Assembly: GCF_017776525.1 (NCBI RefSeq)
Contig: NZ_JACVEW010000028.1
Span: 1-37,316 of the forward strand
Source: Marinobacterium alkalitolerans
GTDB lineage: Bacteria > Pseudomonadota > Gammaproteobacteria > Pseudomonadales > Balneatricaceae
Reading direction: 5' to 3'
Length of the DNA stretch: 37,316 nucleotides
Part shown: piece by piece, positions 7,632 to 16,092 of the stretch
Position numbering within the stretch: the first letter of the stretch is position 1
Layout of the letters: each line of letters begins with the position of its first letter
Made by a program: the position numbers and the translations under genes
Notes under the pieces: model-generated
Databases searched by the model: none
Told to the model about the DNA's origin: nothing
Seen by the model: the letters and a program-made list of their open reading frames with translations, nothing else

Positions 7632-8390
7632 TCAGGGCTTGATGCCGGTATGGAGGGCAACGATACCGCCGGTCATGTTCTGATAGCGGCAGTTTACAAA
7701 ACCGGCGGTTTCCATCATGCCCTTGAGGGTCTCCTGATCCGGGTGCTTGCGGATGGACTCGGCCAGGTAGCGGTAGCTGTCGGAGTCACCGGCAATCGCC
7801 TTGCCCATCTGCGGCAGGATGTTGAACGAATAGAAGTCGTACAGCTTGGTCAGCGCTGGATTGTCGGTCTTGGAAAACTCCAGGATCATCAGCTTGCCGC
7901 CGGGCTTGAGCACGCGCAGCATGGAGGCCAGTGCCGCGTTCTGGTCGGTGACGTTGCGCAGGCCAAAGGCGATGGTGATCACATCGAAGGTGTTGTCCTC
8001 GAACGGCAGGCACTCGGCATTGGCCTGCACGTATTCCACGTTGCCGGCCACACCGGAGTTGAGCAGCTTGTCGCGGCCCACCTTGAGCATGGAGTCGTTG
8101 ATGTCGGCCAGTACCACCTTGCCTTCCTGGCCGACCATGCGGGCAAACTTGCGGGTCAGGTCGCCGGTACCGCCGGCAATATCCAGTACCTTGTGGCCAC
8201 GGCGAACACCGGACTGGTCGATGGTAATCCGCTTCCACAGGCGGTGGATGCCGCCGGACATGAGGTCATTCATCAGGTCATACTTGCCGGCCACCGAATG
8301 GAAGACATCGGCAACGCGTTTTACCTTCTCTTCGACCGGTACATCCTGATAGCCGAAGTGAGTGGTTTTCTTTTCGTTCTGCTCTGACAT
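7632..8390 (-). CDS. ubiE: Ubiquinone/menaquinone C-methyltransferase UbiE
   Basis: This SAM-dependent methyltransferase acts on demethylmenaquinol and on 2-polyprenyl-6-methoxy-1,4-benzoquinol in quinone synthesis. It has 252 residues, against 251 in E. coli. The N-terminal THFGYQDVP and [17 protein letters not shown] are family signatures. SAM motif I is at residues 68-76 (VLDIAGGTG), with [11 protein letters not shown] and [13 protein letters not shown] following. The C-terminus [14 protein letters not shown] is conserved. The gene lies 65 bp after the DUF971 gene and directly before ubiJ, on the minus strand. Its ribosome site (AGAGAA) is weak. Confidence 0.97.
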   Translation of the reverse strand: MSEQNEKKTTHFGYQDVPVEEKVKRVADVFHSVAGKYDLMNDLMSGGIHRLWKRITIDQSGVRRGHKVLDIAGGTGDLTRKFARMVGQEGKVVLADINDSMLKVGRDKLLNSGVAGNVEYVQANAECLPFEDNTFDVITIAFGLRNVTDQNAALASMLRVLKPGGKLMILEFSKTDNPALTKLYDFYSFNILPQMGKAIAGDSDSYRYLAESIRKHPDQETLKGMMETAGFVNCRYQNMTGGIVALHTGIKP

Positions 8391-8455
8391 GATTCTCTGT
8401 CCGACTGTTACCCAAAAGATGTCCGCATTCTACTCCGCACGGGGGCGTTTGTCGC

Positions 8456-8836
8456 TCAACCGCGTGCGATCAGACCGTTGTCACGGGAGGCGCCTGCTGC
8501 GTCCAGTTGCTGCAGATAGCGCTGCCAGTAGTCAGCCTGATTATGTGCCAGATCGTGCAGGTATTCCCAGGTATACAGGCCCGAGTCGTGACCGTCATCA
8601 AAGCTGATCTTGAGGGCGTAGTTGCCGGCGGGCTCGACCCCCTTGATGCCGACATGCCGCTTGCCGGTCTGCAGGATCCCGTTGCCGATCCCGTGGCCAC
8701 GAACCTCGGCCGAGGGCGAGTGTACACGCAGGAACTCGGCGGTCAGCTCAAAGCTGCCGTCGGCATAGATCAGCTCGAGGGTACGGGATTTGAGGTGCAG
8801 TTTGATATCGGAAGGCAGTGGAACCGCGGTACTCAT
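8456..8836 (-). CDS. DUF971 protein (GBBH-like N-terminal domain)
   Basis: A 126-residue protein consisting of one gamma-butyrobetaine-hydroxylase-like N-terminal domain (DUF971, PF06155): an N-terminal LHLKSRTLELIYADGS, RVHSPSAEVRGHG in the middle, and the C-terminal block DDGHDSGLYTWEYLHDLA. Related domains in larger proteins bind zinc or iron-sulfur cofactors, but the role of stand-alone copies is not established. The ATG at 8836 is chosen because GGAG stands 8 nt upstream and the ten earlier codons (MPPGLLWSTN) are not family-like. It lies 50 bp downstream of hslU behind a strong hairpin, a conserved neighbour of hslVU in pseudomonads. Confidence 0.9.
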   Translation of the reverse strand: MSTAVPLPSDIKLHLKSRTLELIYADGSFELTAEFLRVHSPSAEVRGHGIGNGILQTGKRHVGIKGVEPAGNYALKISFDDGHDSGLYTWEYLHDLAHNQADYWQRYLQQLDAAGASRDNGLIARG

Positions 8837-8855
8837 GTTGGTGCTCCAAAGAAGG

Positions 8856-8878
8856 CCGGGAGGCATGTTGCCTCCCGG
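8856..8878 (-). terminator. Strong hairpin after hslU
   Basis: A perfect 10-bp GC-rich stem (8856-8865 and 8869-8878) with a 3-nt loop lies 8 bases past the hslU stop. On the minus strand only CCTTCTTT follows, so it is likely a partial terminator or an RNA 3'-end stabiliser separating hslVU from the DUF971-ubiE-ubiJ genes. Confidence 0.55.
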
Positions 8879-8886
8879 TCAGGACA

Positions 8887-10230
8887 TCAGAGGATGTAGT
8901 GACTCAGATCCTCATCATGGCTGAGTTCATCCAGCTGTGAATTGACGTACGCAGCATCCACCTGAACGGTTTCACCGGTCTTGTCGGAGGCGACAAAGGA
9001 CAGGTCATCCAGCAGGCGCTCCATCATGGTGTGCAGTCGGCGCGCACCGATGTTTTCGGTCTGCTCGTTCACCTCGTAGGCCAGCTCCGCAATGCGGGCG
9101 ATACCGTCTTCGGTGAACTCCACGTTAACGCCTTCAGTGGCGAGCAGGGCCTTGTACTGTTCGGTCAGCGAGGCCTTGGGCTCGGTCAGAATGCGGCGGA
9201 AATCCTCCGGCGTCAGAGCGTTCAGCTCGACACGGATCGGCAGACGGCCCTGCAGTTCCGGGATCAGGTCGGACGGGCGTGCCAGGTGGAAAGCGCCGGA
9301 GGCGATAAACAGGATGTGGTCGGTCTTGACCATGCCGTACTTGGTGCTGACGGTGCAGCCTTCGATCAAGGGCAGCAGGTCACGCTGAACCCCTTCACGG
9401 GAGACATCGCCACCGCTGTTGCTTTCGCCACGCTTGCAGACCTTGTCGATCTCATCGAGGAACACGATGCCGTTCTGTTCCACCATTTCAACCGCTTTCT
9501 GCTTGGTCTCCTCTTCCTTGATCATGCCGGCCGCTTCTTCATCGGTCAGCAGCTTGAAGGCGTCCTTGACCTTGAGACGCTGGGTTTTCTTACGGTCCTG
9601 GCCCAGATTGGAGAACATGTTCTGCAGCTGGCTGGTCATCTCTTCCATGCCGGGAGGCGCCATGATCTCAACACCCACCGGCTGCTGGGAGACTTCGATA
9701 TCAATCTCCTTGTCATCCAGCTGGCCTTCACGCAGTTTCTTGCGGAAGATCTGGCGAGTGGCGCTGTCGGTCTTGCCTGCAGGCTCCTCTTCCTGACCGT
9801 AACCGGTGGAGCGTGCCGGTGGCAGCAGTGCATCCAGAATGCGCTCTTCGGCGGCTTCTTCGGCGCGGAAGCGAACCTGCTCCATCGCCTGTTCACGGAC
9901 CATCTTCACGGCCATTTCAGTCAGGTCTCGGACGATGGTTTCCACATCGCGGCCCACATAGCCGACTTCGGTGAACTTGGTGGCCTCGACCTTTATGAAC
10001 GGTGCATTGGCCAGCTTGGCCAGACGGCGGGCAATTTCGGTTTTGCCCACACCGGTGGGGCCGATCATCAGAATGTTTTTCGGGGTAACTTCCGGGCGCA
10101 GCTCTTCGTCCAGCTGCATGCGGCGCCAGCGGTTACGCAAGGCAATGGCCACGGAGCGCTTGGCATCGTCCTGACCAATGATGTGACGGTTGAGTTCATG
10201 CACGATCTCGCGCGGGGTCATGTTGGACAT
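8887..10230 (-). CDS. hslU: ATP-dependent protease ATPase subunit HslU
   Basis: HslU is the AAA+ unfoldase ring that feeds substrates into the HslV protease. The product is 447 residues (E. coli 443). Walker A is at residues 57-64 (GPTGVGKT), followed by the pore-loop sequence [10 protein letters not shown], an acidic intermediate (I) domain around residues 110-240, Walker [12 protein letters not shown] and sensor/arginine regions ending [17 protein letters not shown]. The C-terminal tail ending SHYIL is the part that docks into HslV. The start follows E. coli (MSxMTPREIV). GGAGAG lies inside the hslV 3' end, and the two genes are 2 bp apart, so translation is probably coupled. Confidence 0.98.
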   Translation of the reverse strand: MSNMTPREIVHELNRHIIGQDDAKRSVAIALRNRWRRMQLDEELRPEVTPKNILMIGPTGVGKTEIARRLAKLANAPFIKVEATKFTEVGYVGRDVETIVRDLTEMAVKMVREQAMEQVRFRAEEAAEERILDALLPPARSTGYGQEEEPAGKTDSATRQIFRKKLREGQLDDKEIDIEVSQQPVGVEIMAPPGMEEMTSQLQNMFSNLGQDRKKTQRLKVKDAFKLLTDEEAAGMIKEEETKQKAVEMVEQNGIVFLDEIDKVCKRGESNSGGDVSREGVQRDLLPLIEGCTVSTKYGMVKTDHILFIASGAFHLARPSDLIPELQGRLPIRVELNALTPEDFRRILTEPKASLTEQYKALLATEGVNVEFTEDGIARIAELAYEVNEQTENIGARRLHTMMERLLDDLSFVASDKTGETVQVDAAYVNSQLDELSHDEDLSHYIL

Positions 10231-10232
10231 GT

Positions 10233-10772
10233 TCAGCTCTCCTCGCGGCTGTTGGGCAGGGTTTCGATGGTCAGGTTGTCGTTGGTGAAGACGCAGATGC
10301 CGGCGGCAATGTGCAGGCTTTTCTCAACGATGTCACGAGCACTGAGCTCCGTGTTTTCCACCAGCGCACGGGCGGAAGCCAGAGCGAAGTTGCCACCGGA
10401 ACCGATGGCAATCACGCCGTCTTCCGGCTCGATCACGTCCCCGTTGCCGGAGATCAGATAGGTTTTGTCCTCGTTGGCCACCAGCATGAGTGCTTCCAGG
10501 CGGCGCAATGCGCGGTCCGAGCGCCACTCGCGCGCAAGGTGAATCACGGCGTTGACGATGTTGCCCTGATGCTTGTCCAACTGCTGCTCGAACAGATCGC
10601 GCAGGGTAATGGCGTCTGCAGTGCTGCCGGCAAAACCGGTGATGACTTTGTGCTTGGGCAGGGTGTTGACCTTCTTGGCCGTCCCTTTCATTACGGTATT
10701 GCCCAGTGAAACCTGGCCATCACCGCCGACGACGACCTGGTCGCCACGGCGCACGGAAACAATTGTTGTCAT
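10233..10772 (-). CDS. hslV: ATP-dependent protease catalytic subunit HslV
   Basis: HslV is the proteasome-beta-like threonine peptidase, a double hexameric ring that degrades proteins unfolded by HslU. The 179 residues start MTTIVSVRR, so Thr2 becomes the N-terminal nucleophile after Met removal. [15 protein letters not shown] (with Lys29, the family's catalytic-site lysine region), GFAGSTADA and [14 protein letters not shown] are all conserved. The gene opens the hslVU pair. The sequence upstream holds a convincing sigma-32 promoter about 80-110 bases before the ATG, which agrees with its known heat-shock control in other bacteria. Confidence 0.98.
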   Translation of the reverse strand: MTTIVSVRRGDQVVVGGDGQVSLGNTVMKGTAKKVNTLPKHKVITGFAGSTADAITLRDLFEQQLDKHQGNIVNAVIHLAREWRSDRALRRLEALMLVANEDKTYLISGNGDVIEPEDGVIAIGSGGNFALASARALVENTELSARDIVEKSLHIAAGICVFTNDNLTIETLPNSREES

Positions 10773-10851
10773 GACTGATAAATCCTGTCGGTCCGAAAAT
10801 AGGTACCTGAAACCGCTTGTGGCGGTTGTGCAGAATGCCTTAATGGATACA

Positions 10852-10883
10852 GATATGGATGCCGATGGCGGGATTTCAAGGGG
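10852..10883 (-). promoter_or_regulatory. Sigma-32 (RpoH)-type heat-shock promoter of hslVU
   Basis: On the minus strand the -35 element CCCCTTGAAA (10874-10883) is a full match to the RpoH CCCTTGAA core. After 13 bases it is followed by ATCCATATC (10852-10860), a partial match to CCCCATNTA. It lies between the ftsN-like stop and hslV, leaving a leader of roughly 70 bases. Confidence 0.75.
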
Positions 10884-10893
10884 CAGACCCGGA

Positions 10894-11529
10894 TCAGTCG
10901 ATCCGGATCTGCATCGGAATGATGCTGAGGTTGCCCAGCTTGTTGCGCGCCTTGCTCATTTCGGTCTTGTTGTCGAACGGACCGATACGGACGCGGTACC
11001 AGACCCCGTTGCTGCCGTCGGAGCGATCGGTCTTGACCCCGGGGAACCCCTGCAGAATCAGCTTGGCCCGCATGCGCTCGGCATCCGCGGGGTCGCGGAA
11101 GGAGCCGGCCTGAAGCACGTAGCGGTGCTCCATCTTGGCATCCTTCGGAGTGGACTTGTAGGCGTCCACCTTGGGTGCAACCACCTCGGTCTTGGGCAGC
11201 ATTTCGTAAAATTCAAACTTGCTCTGCGGGGCTTCGTCCCCCGTTGCCGCCGTGGCGGGCTCGGTCGGTTTGGGTGCCGGTTTGGCCGCAGGCCTGGGGG
11301 CTGGCTGCTGGGCCCTGGGGGCCTCAGCCGTGTCAGTCTGCGGTGGGGTCTGCAGCAGGGTGTAGAGCAGAAACCCCAGCCCGACCAGAACCACCGGGGT
11401 GGCCAGCAAGAGCCCCCAGGGGGTACGGCGAGGGGGCGGCGCAGCCTTGCGCGGTGCCGGCTTGCGGCTGGGGGCACGGCTGGCGCTGTTGCCGCCCCGG
11501 CGCTTGCGGGCGTAGTCCTGCTTGGCCAT
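10894..11529 (-). CDS. ftsN: FtsN-like SPOR-domain cell-division protein
   Basis: A 211-residue bitopic protein. It has a basic cytoplasmic start ([13 protein letters not shown]), one transmembrane helix at about 39-60, a Pro/Ala-rich periplasmic linker (62-103), a KFEFYEMLP motif (104-112) and a C-terminal SPOR domain (about 135-209, with [20 protein letters not shown] and [10 protein letters not shown]). SPOR domains bind denuded septal peptidoglycan. FtsN activates septal wall synthesis, and its short cytoplasmic tail contacts FtsA. The protein is shorter than E. coli FtsN (319) but matches the pseudomonad type found in the same place after argS. It starts 3 bp after the argS stop. The name rests on architecture and position. 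Confidence 0.85.
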   Translation of the reverse strand: MAKQDYARKRRGGNSASRAPSRKPAPRKAAPPPRRTPWGLLLATPVVLVGLGFLLYTLLQTPPQTDTAEAPRAQQPAPRPAAKPAPKPTEPATAATGDEAPQSKFEFYEMLPKTEVVAPKVDAYKSTPKDAKMEHRYVLQAGSFRDPADAERMRAKLILQGFPGVKTDRSDGSNGVWYRVRIGPFDNKTEMSKARNKLGNLSIIPMQIRID

Positions 11530-11532
11530 CGT

Positions 11533-13290
11533 TTACATCTGCTCCGGCGCAGATACACCCAACAGCTTGAGGCCGTTGGCCAGCACCTGGCGTACGGCAA
11601 CGCTCAGGGTCAGGCGTGCGTTGCGCAGCTCGGCATCGTCGATGATCAGCTTGTGGCCGTTGTACCAGGTGTGGAAATCGCCGGCCAGATCACGCAGGTA
11701 GTTGGCCAGAATATGCGGCTCGAAGTTGAGGGCCGCATGTTGCAGGGTCTCCGGGTATTTGCCCAGCTGCTTCACCAGATCTTTCTCGGTTTCGCTTTCG
11801 AGGCGCTCCATGGCCGCCAGTCCGGCCGCCTGATCCCAGGCCATGCCTTCGCTTTCCAGCTTGCGCAGGACCGAGCAGACACGGGCGTGGGCGTACTGGA
11901 TGTAGTACACCGGGTTGTCCTTGGATTCGGACTTGGCCAGCTCCAGGTCGAAGTCCATGTGCTGGTCGGCCTTGCGGGTCACGTAGAAGAAGCGGCAGGC
12001 ATCGTTGCCCACTTCGTTACGCAGCTCGCGCAGGGTCACGAAAGAGCCTGAACGGGTGGACATCTGCACGCGCTCGCTGCCGCGATACAGGATCGCGAAC
12101 TGCACCAGACGGACTTCCAGCTTTTCCGGATCGTAGCCCATGGCCTGAATCGCGGCTTTCACGCGGGCGATGTAGCCGTGGTGGTCGGCCCCCCAGATGT
12201 TCACGACCTTGTCGAAGCCACGCTCGAACTTGTTCATGTGGTAGGCGATGTCGGACGCGAAGTAGGTGGTCTGGCCGTTGGCGCGTTTGACCACGCGGTC
12301 CTTGTCGTCACCGAATTCAGTTGAGCGGAACCAGAGGTTGCCTTCTTCCTCGTAGAGGTAGCCCTTGGCTTCCAGCTGTTCCAGTGCGCGTGCTACATCG
12401 CCGCTGCTGGTCAGGGAACGCTCGGAGAACCATTCCTGATAGTCAACGCCGAACTCGGACAGGTCCTCACGGATATCGCCCAGAATGGCGTTGAGGCCGG
12501 CATCGAAGACGGTCTCGTAGTCGTCGCCCAGCAGTTCGCGGGCACGCTCAATCAGCGCATCAATGTGCACTTCCTTGTCGCCTCCGGCAGGCTCGTCGGC
12601 CGGAATTTCAAAGAAAACGTCTGCCGCCGGGAAGTTGAAGCGGTCGCCATGTTCCTTCAGCAGGTCGTGCGCGATATCGCGAATGTAGTAGCCCTGATAG
12701 CCGTTGCTCGGGAAGGTGAGTTCCTGGTCGTTCAGTTCCAGGTAACGCAGCCACACGCTCACGGCGAGGATGTTCATCTGACGGCCCGCATCATTCACGT
12801 AGTACTCGCGCTCCACTTCCACGCCAGCCGCTTCCAGCAGATCGGCAACGGTGGCGCCATAGGCGGCGCCACGCCCGTGACCTACGTGCAGGGGCCCGGT
12901 CGGGTTGGCGGAGACAAATTCCACCTGCATGCGCGGGCCAGAGTTGGCGGCGCCGCGACCGAAAGCTTCGCCCTGTTCGAGAATGTCGCCGACCACATTG
13001 AAGATGGAGGCCTGGCTGACAAAGAAGTTGATGAAACCGGGACCGGCGATCTCGGTTTTCTCGATGCTGCCGGAGGTCGGCAGGGCGTCACAGATCTGTT
13101 GTGCCAGCTCGCGCGGGTTGCGTCGGGCCGGTTTCGCCAGAGTCAGCGCGATGTTGCTGGCAAAGTCGCCATGCGCCTTGTCGCGGGTGTTTTCCACCTG
13201 AATGTTGGGCGTGATGTCGGCCGGCAGGGTGCCGTCTGCGATCAGGGAATCGAGAGCGTTCTCGATCAACTGGGCAATCTGTTCTTTCAT
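11533..13290 (-). CDS. argS: Arginyl-tRNA synthetase ArgS
   Basis: ArgS is a class I aminoacyl-tRNA synthetase that charges tRNA-Arg. The 585 residues show the N-terminal Add1 domain (about 1-85), the HIGH motif as HVGH (135-138, within [16 protein letters not shown]), and the degenerate KMSKS loop [16 protein letters not shown], usual for bacterial ArgRS, which often lacks the second lysine. The DALR anticodon-binding domain starts near [16 protein letters not shown], and the protein ends in the [17 protein letters not shown] type. It lies between priA and the ftsN-like gene, 3 bp before the latter. A TATAAT box 51-56 bases upstream suggests its own promoter. Confidence 0.98.
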   Translation of the reverse strand: MKEQIAQLIENALDSLIADGTLPADITPNIQVENTRDKAHGDFASNIALTLAKPARRNPRELAQQICDALPTSGSIEKTEIAGPGFINFFVSQASIFNVVGDILEQGEAFGRGAANSGPRMQVEFVSANPTGPLHVGHGRGAAYGATVADLLEAAGVEVEREYYVNDAGRQMNILAVSVWLRYLELNDQELTFPSNGYQGYYIRDIAHDLLKEHGDRFNFPAADVFFEIPADEPAGGDKEVHIDALIERARELLGDDYETVFDAGLNAILGDIREDLSEFGVDYQEWFSERSLTSSGDVARALEQLEAKGYLYEEEGNLWFRSTEFGDDKDRVVKRANGQTTYFASDIAYHMNKFERGFDKVVNIWGADHHGYIARVKAAIQAMGYDPEKLEVRLVQFAILYRGSERVQMSTRSGSFVTLRELRNEVGNDACRFFYVTRKADQHMDFDLELAKSESKDNPVYYIQYAHARVCSVLRKLESEGMAWDQAAGLAAMERLESETEKDLVKQLGKYPETLQHAALNFEPHILANYLRDLAGDFHTWYNGHKLIIDDAELRNARLTLSVAVRQVLANGLKLLGVSAPEQM

Positions 13291-13340
13291 CGGGTTACTC
13301 TGGCTGGAATTGACGATCAGAATGATGCAATAAACCGGGC

Positions 13341-13371
13341 ATTATACGCCCTCGGAGTGGTCAATTGCCAA
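13341..13371 (-). promoter_or_regulatory. Likely promoter of argS-ftsN
   Basis: On the minus strand a perfect TATAAT (13341-13346) follows TTGGCA (13366-13371) with a long 19-bp spacer. An alternative -35, TTGACC, would be too close. The -10 is convincing and the -35 less so. Confidence 0.5.
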
Positions 13372-13420
13372 TCAGTCGCAGCGCGTGTCACCTGCATGCT
13401 GCAGCACCCAGAGTCACGGC

Positions 13421-15661
13421 CTAGTAACTGTCGATCGGGTCCACATCCAGTGTCCAGCGCACTCGCCGGGCTTCCGGGTGTTCTTGCATCAGATTGACCA
13501 GCAGCGCCAGGGCCTGGTGCAGCGGTTTGCGGGCTCCCGCCTGGATCAGTAACTGGGCACGGAAGAGGCCGGCACGCTTTTCCATCAGGGCGGGGAAGGG
13601 GCCGACACACTGTGCCTGTTCGGGCAGGTATTGCTGGCCCCATTCGCGCACGCTGAGCAGGAAGTTCTCGGCCAGTCCCTGCCGGTTGGCTTCGGCGCGG
13701 ATCAGGGCGTGGTTGGAAAAGGGGGGCAGATGGCCGCCCTTGCGCAGTCGCAGCTCTTCGCGGGCAAAGGGCTCGTAGCCGGCGTTGACCAGCGTATTCA
13801 GCATGGGGTGATCCGCCTGCATGGTCTGAAGCAACACCTCGCCGGGGTGGTCGGCGCGACCGGCACGGCCGGCAACCTGCAGGATCAGTTGAGCGGTTTT
13901 CTCCATGCCCCTGAAGTCGGCACTGAACAGCCCGGCATCGGCATCCAGAATCGCGACCAGTGTCACCTTGGGGAAGTGGTGACCCTTGGCCAGCATCTGC
14001 GTGCCGACCAGAATACAGGGGTCGCCACGGTGCACCTTAGCCATGATGTTTTCCAGTGCCTGCTTGCGCTGGGTACTGTCGCGGTCCACGCGGTGAATGG
14101 GCGTGTCCGTGAAGTGCACCTGAAGGCGGTCCTCAATCCGTTCGGTGCCGCTGCCGGCCGGGCGAAGCTGGTCGCTGCCGCAATGTGCACATCGCATCGG
14201 GATCGGGGTCTGGCGGTCGCAGTGATGGCAGTGCAGGTGCGGCGGCTGGCGGTGCAGTGTCATGCGTGCATCGCATCGGGTGCAGTCCACCGGCGTGCCG
14301 CAATCGTGGCACACCAGTGCAGGCGAGAAGCCCCGCCGGTTCAGGAACAGCAGCACCTGAGTGCCCTGCTGCAGGTGTTGACGGATCCGTGCCAGCAGCG
14401 GTGTGGACAGGCCGGCATCCAGTGCCTGCTGGCGAATATCGAGCAGCTCAAACCTTGGCGGCTGAGCCTTGCCGGCTCGGCGGGTCAGGCGCAGGTGCTC
14501 AAAGCGGCCGCTGAGCGCATTGTTGAGCGATTCCAGTGAGGGGGTGGCGCTGCCCAGCAGTATCGGAATGTCCAGCTGGTGGGCACGGTATACGGCCAGG
14601 TCTCGGGCGTGATAACGGAAGCCGTCCTGCTGCTTGAAGGAGCCGTCATGCTCCTCGTCCACGATGATAATGCCGGGGTGCTTCAAGGGGGTAAAAACGG
14701 CGGAGCGGGTACCGATCAAAATGCGGGCGCTGCCTTCCCGGGCCCAGAGCCAGGCATCCAGTCGCTGTCGGTCGGTCAGGCCGGAGTGAAGGGCCAGTAC
14801 CGGCACCTTGAAGCGGGCCTTGAACCGGGCCACGGTTTGGGGCGTGAGCCCGATCTCGGGCACCAGTACCAGTGCCTGTTGACCGCGTTCCAGCACCTGC
14901 TGGATCGCCTGCAGGTACACTTCGGTCTTGCCGGAGCCGGTGACGCCCTCCATCAACACGGAGGTAAACCCAGTGGTATCACTCAGACGATCCACGACGG
15001 CCGCCTGTTCGTCGTTGAGCGTCAGGGGGGCTTCAAGCAGCACCTGATCCTGACTGTCGGCATGGGGAAGGCGGGGGATCTGTTCGATCGCTTCCGCCAT
15101 GCCCTTGGCTTCCAGCGTTCGCAGCAGTTTGGGGTCGCCACCTTCCGCTCGCAGTGCGTCGGTGCTGATGCCCTGCGGGTGTTCGATCAACAGAGCCAGT
15201 ACGGCCTGCTGGCGGTGCGCATTGGCGGGTAAGGCGGACAGGTCGGCACGGCTGCTGGCGCGCCACAGGGTCTGGTGCTGAAAGCGGTCTGCCTGTCCCT
15301 GTCGCAGTAGAACCGGCAGGGCCTGATGCAAGGCGTCGCCCAGCGGGTGCTGGTAGTAGCCTGCCGCCCAGCTCACCAGGCTGAACAGGGCCGGATCCAG
15401 AACCGGCACAGTATCCAGTACCTCCAGTGCCGGCTTGAGCTTGTCGGCAGGACAGTCGCTGAGGGCTTCCGGTATCTGCTCAACCAGAACCCCAATGACC
15501 TCGCGGCGGCCGAACGACACACGCACACGACACCCCGGATTGATGGGGCCGGAGTGGTCGGTGGGTGGGCGATAGTCGAACAGGCGCCTCAGTGGAGAGG
15601 GTACGGCGATACGCAGTACGCGCCTCTCTGAAACCCCGGAGGTGGCAGTGTCAGCATTCAT
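13421..15661 (-). CDS. priA: Primosomal replication-restart helicase PriA
   Basis: PriA is a superfamily 2 3'-5' helicase that recognises stalled forks and reloads the DnaB replisome. The 746 residues (E. coli 732) have the N-terminal 3'-DNA-end-binding region (VLRIAVPSPLRRLFDYRPP), Walker A at residues 239-246 (GVTGSGKT), the DEEHD box followed by the aromatic-rich loop SFKQQDGFRYHARDLAVYRA, and the zinc-binding cysteine pairs in the CHDCGTPVDC, CHHC and CAHCGS segments. Motifs V and VI include GTQMLAKGHHFPKV and QVAGRAGRA. The start has no clear ribosome site, so an internal start within the first 15 codons is possible. It is divergent from rpmE. Confidence 0.97.
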   Translation of the reverse strand: MNADTATSGVSERRVLRIAVPSPLRRLFDYRPPTDHSGPINPGCRVRVSFGRREVIGVLVEQIPEALSDCPADKLKPALEVLDTVPVLDPALFSLVSWAAGYYQHPLGDALHQALPVLLRQGQADRFQHQTLWRASSRADLSALPANAHRQQAVLALLIEHPQGISTDALRAEGGDPKLLRTLEAKGMAEAIEQIPRLPHADSQDQVLLEAPLTLNDEQAAVVDRLSDTTGFTSVLMEGVTGSGKTEVYLQAIQQVLERGQQALVLVPEIGLTPQTVARFKARFKVPVLALHSGLTDRQRLDAWLWAREGSARILIGTRSAVFTPLKHPGIIIVDEEHDGSFKQQDGFRYHARDLAVYRAHQLDIPILLGSATPSLESLNNALSGRFEHLRLTRRAGKAQPPRFELLDIRQQALDAGLSTPLLARIRQHLQQGTQVLLFLNRRGFSPALVCHDCGTPVDCTRCDARMTLHRQPPHLHCHHCDRQTPIPMRCAHCGSDQLRPAGSGTERIEDRLQVHFTDTPIHRVDRDSTQRKQALENIMAKVHRGDPCILVGTQMLAKGHHFPKVTLVAILDADAGLFSADFRGMEKTAQLILQVAGRAGRADHPGEVLLQTMQADHPMLNTLVNAGYEPFAREELRLRKGGHLPPFSNHALIRAEANRQGLAENFLLSVREWGQQYLPEQAQCVGPFPALMEKRAGLFRAQLLIQAGARKPLHQALALLVNLMQEHPEARRVRWTLDVDPIDSY

Positions 15662-15710
15662 GGTGCAGCAGTCTAGGGCTTTTATTCGATACTGGAAATG
15701 GCTTTTTTAC

Positions 15711-15739
15711 TTGTCGCTGTTGGTGCCAGTGCGTATAAT
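15711..15739 (+). promoter_or_regulatory. Sigma-70 promoter of rpmE
   Basis: TTGTCG (15711-15716), 17-bp spacer, TATAAT (15734-15739). Transcription should start near 15746, giving an rpmE leader of about 125 nt. Confidence 0.8.
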
Positions 15740-15745
15740 TTCGCG

Positions 15746-15869
15746 CCTTAGTTGTCATGAATGACGGGGCGTCTCCCTTGGGGCGCTGCCAATACTGAAA
15801 ATGTGCGGTGCCTGGCGTCTTATATATGCGCGACCGGGTGGCGGCACGCCAATTTTATCGAGGTTAAAG
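15746..15869 (+). other. Long, possibly structured rpmE leader
   Basis: The predicted 5' untranslated RNA is long for a one-gene ribosomal-protein message. A 6-bp stem (TGGCGT at 15813-15818 with ACGCCA at 15846-15851) can form just ahead of the ribosome site. In E. coli bL31 is known to repress its own mRNA, so a similar leader function is possible here. It also holds a 13-codon reading frame (15758-15799) without a good ribosome site. Confidence 0.4.
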
Positions 15870-16085
15870 ATGAAAGCTGGTATCCATCCGGAATACAACG
15901 AAGTCAAGATCACCTGCTCCTGCGGCAACGTGATGAGCACCCGCTCTACCATGGGTAAAGACATGCTGGTCGACGTATGCAGCCAGTGTCACCCGTTCTA
16001 CACCGGCAAGCAGAAGGAAGCGACTTCTGGTGGCCGTGTTGACCGCTTCAAGAAGCGTTTTGGTGCTCGTGGCCTCAAGAAGTAA
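15870..16085 (+). CDS. rpmE: Large-subunit ribosomal protein bL31
   Basis: bL31 sits at the central protuberance and bridges the ribosomal subunits. The 71 residues start [22 protein letters not shown] and include C16, C18, C37 and C40, so this is the zinc-binding (C+) form. [11 protein letters not shown] near the end is conserved. The frame is open 23 codons further upstream (from 15801), but the family starts at MK-IHP and GAGG lies 9 nt before the ATG at 15870. Zinc-binding bL31 is often replaced by a cysteine-free paralogue under zinc shortage. No such paralogue is in this window. Confidence 0.97.
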   Translation: MKAGIHPEYNEVKITCSCGNVMSTRSTMGKDMLVDVCSQCHPFYTGKQKEATSGGRVDRFKKRFGARGLKK

Positions 16086-16092
16086 CAACTTC

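Noticed and set aside
9031-10461. 476-codon open frame on the plus strand
   Set aside because: Antisense to hslU and the hslV end; composition typical of a shadow frame.
10573-12051. 492-codon open frame on the plus strand
   Set aside because: It crosses three conserved minus-strand genes (hslV, ftsN-like, argS) and shows no domain; a codon-bias shadow.
15801-15869. 23-codon N-terminal extension of bL31
   Set aside because: The family begins at MK-IHP; the upstream ATG lacks a ribosome site while the one at 15870 has GAGG.
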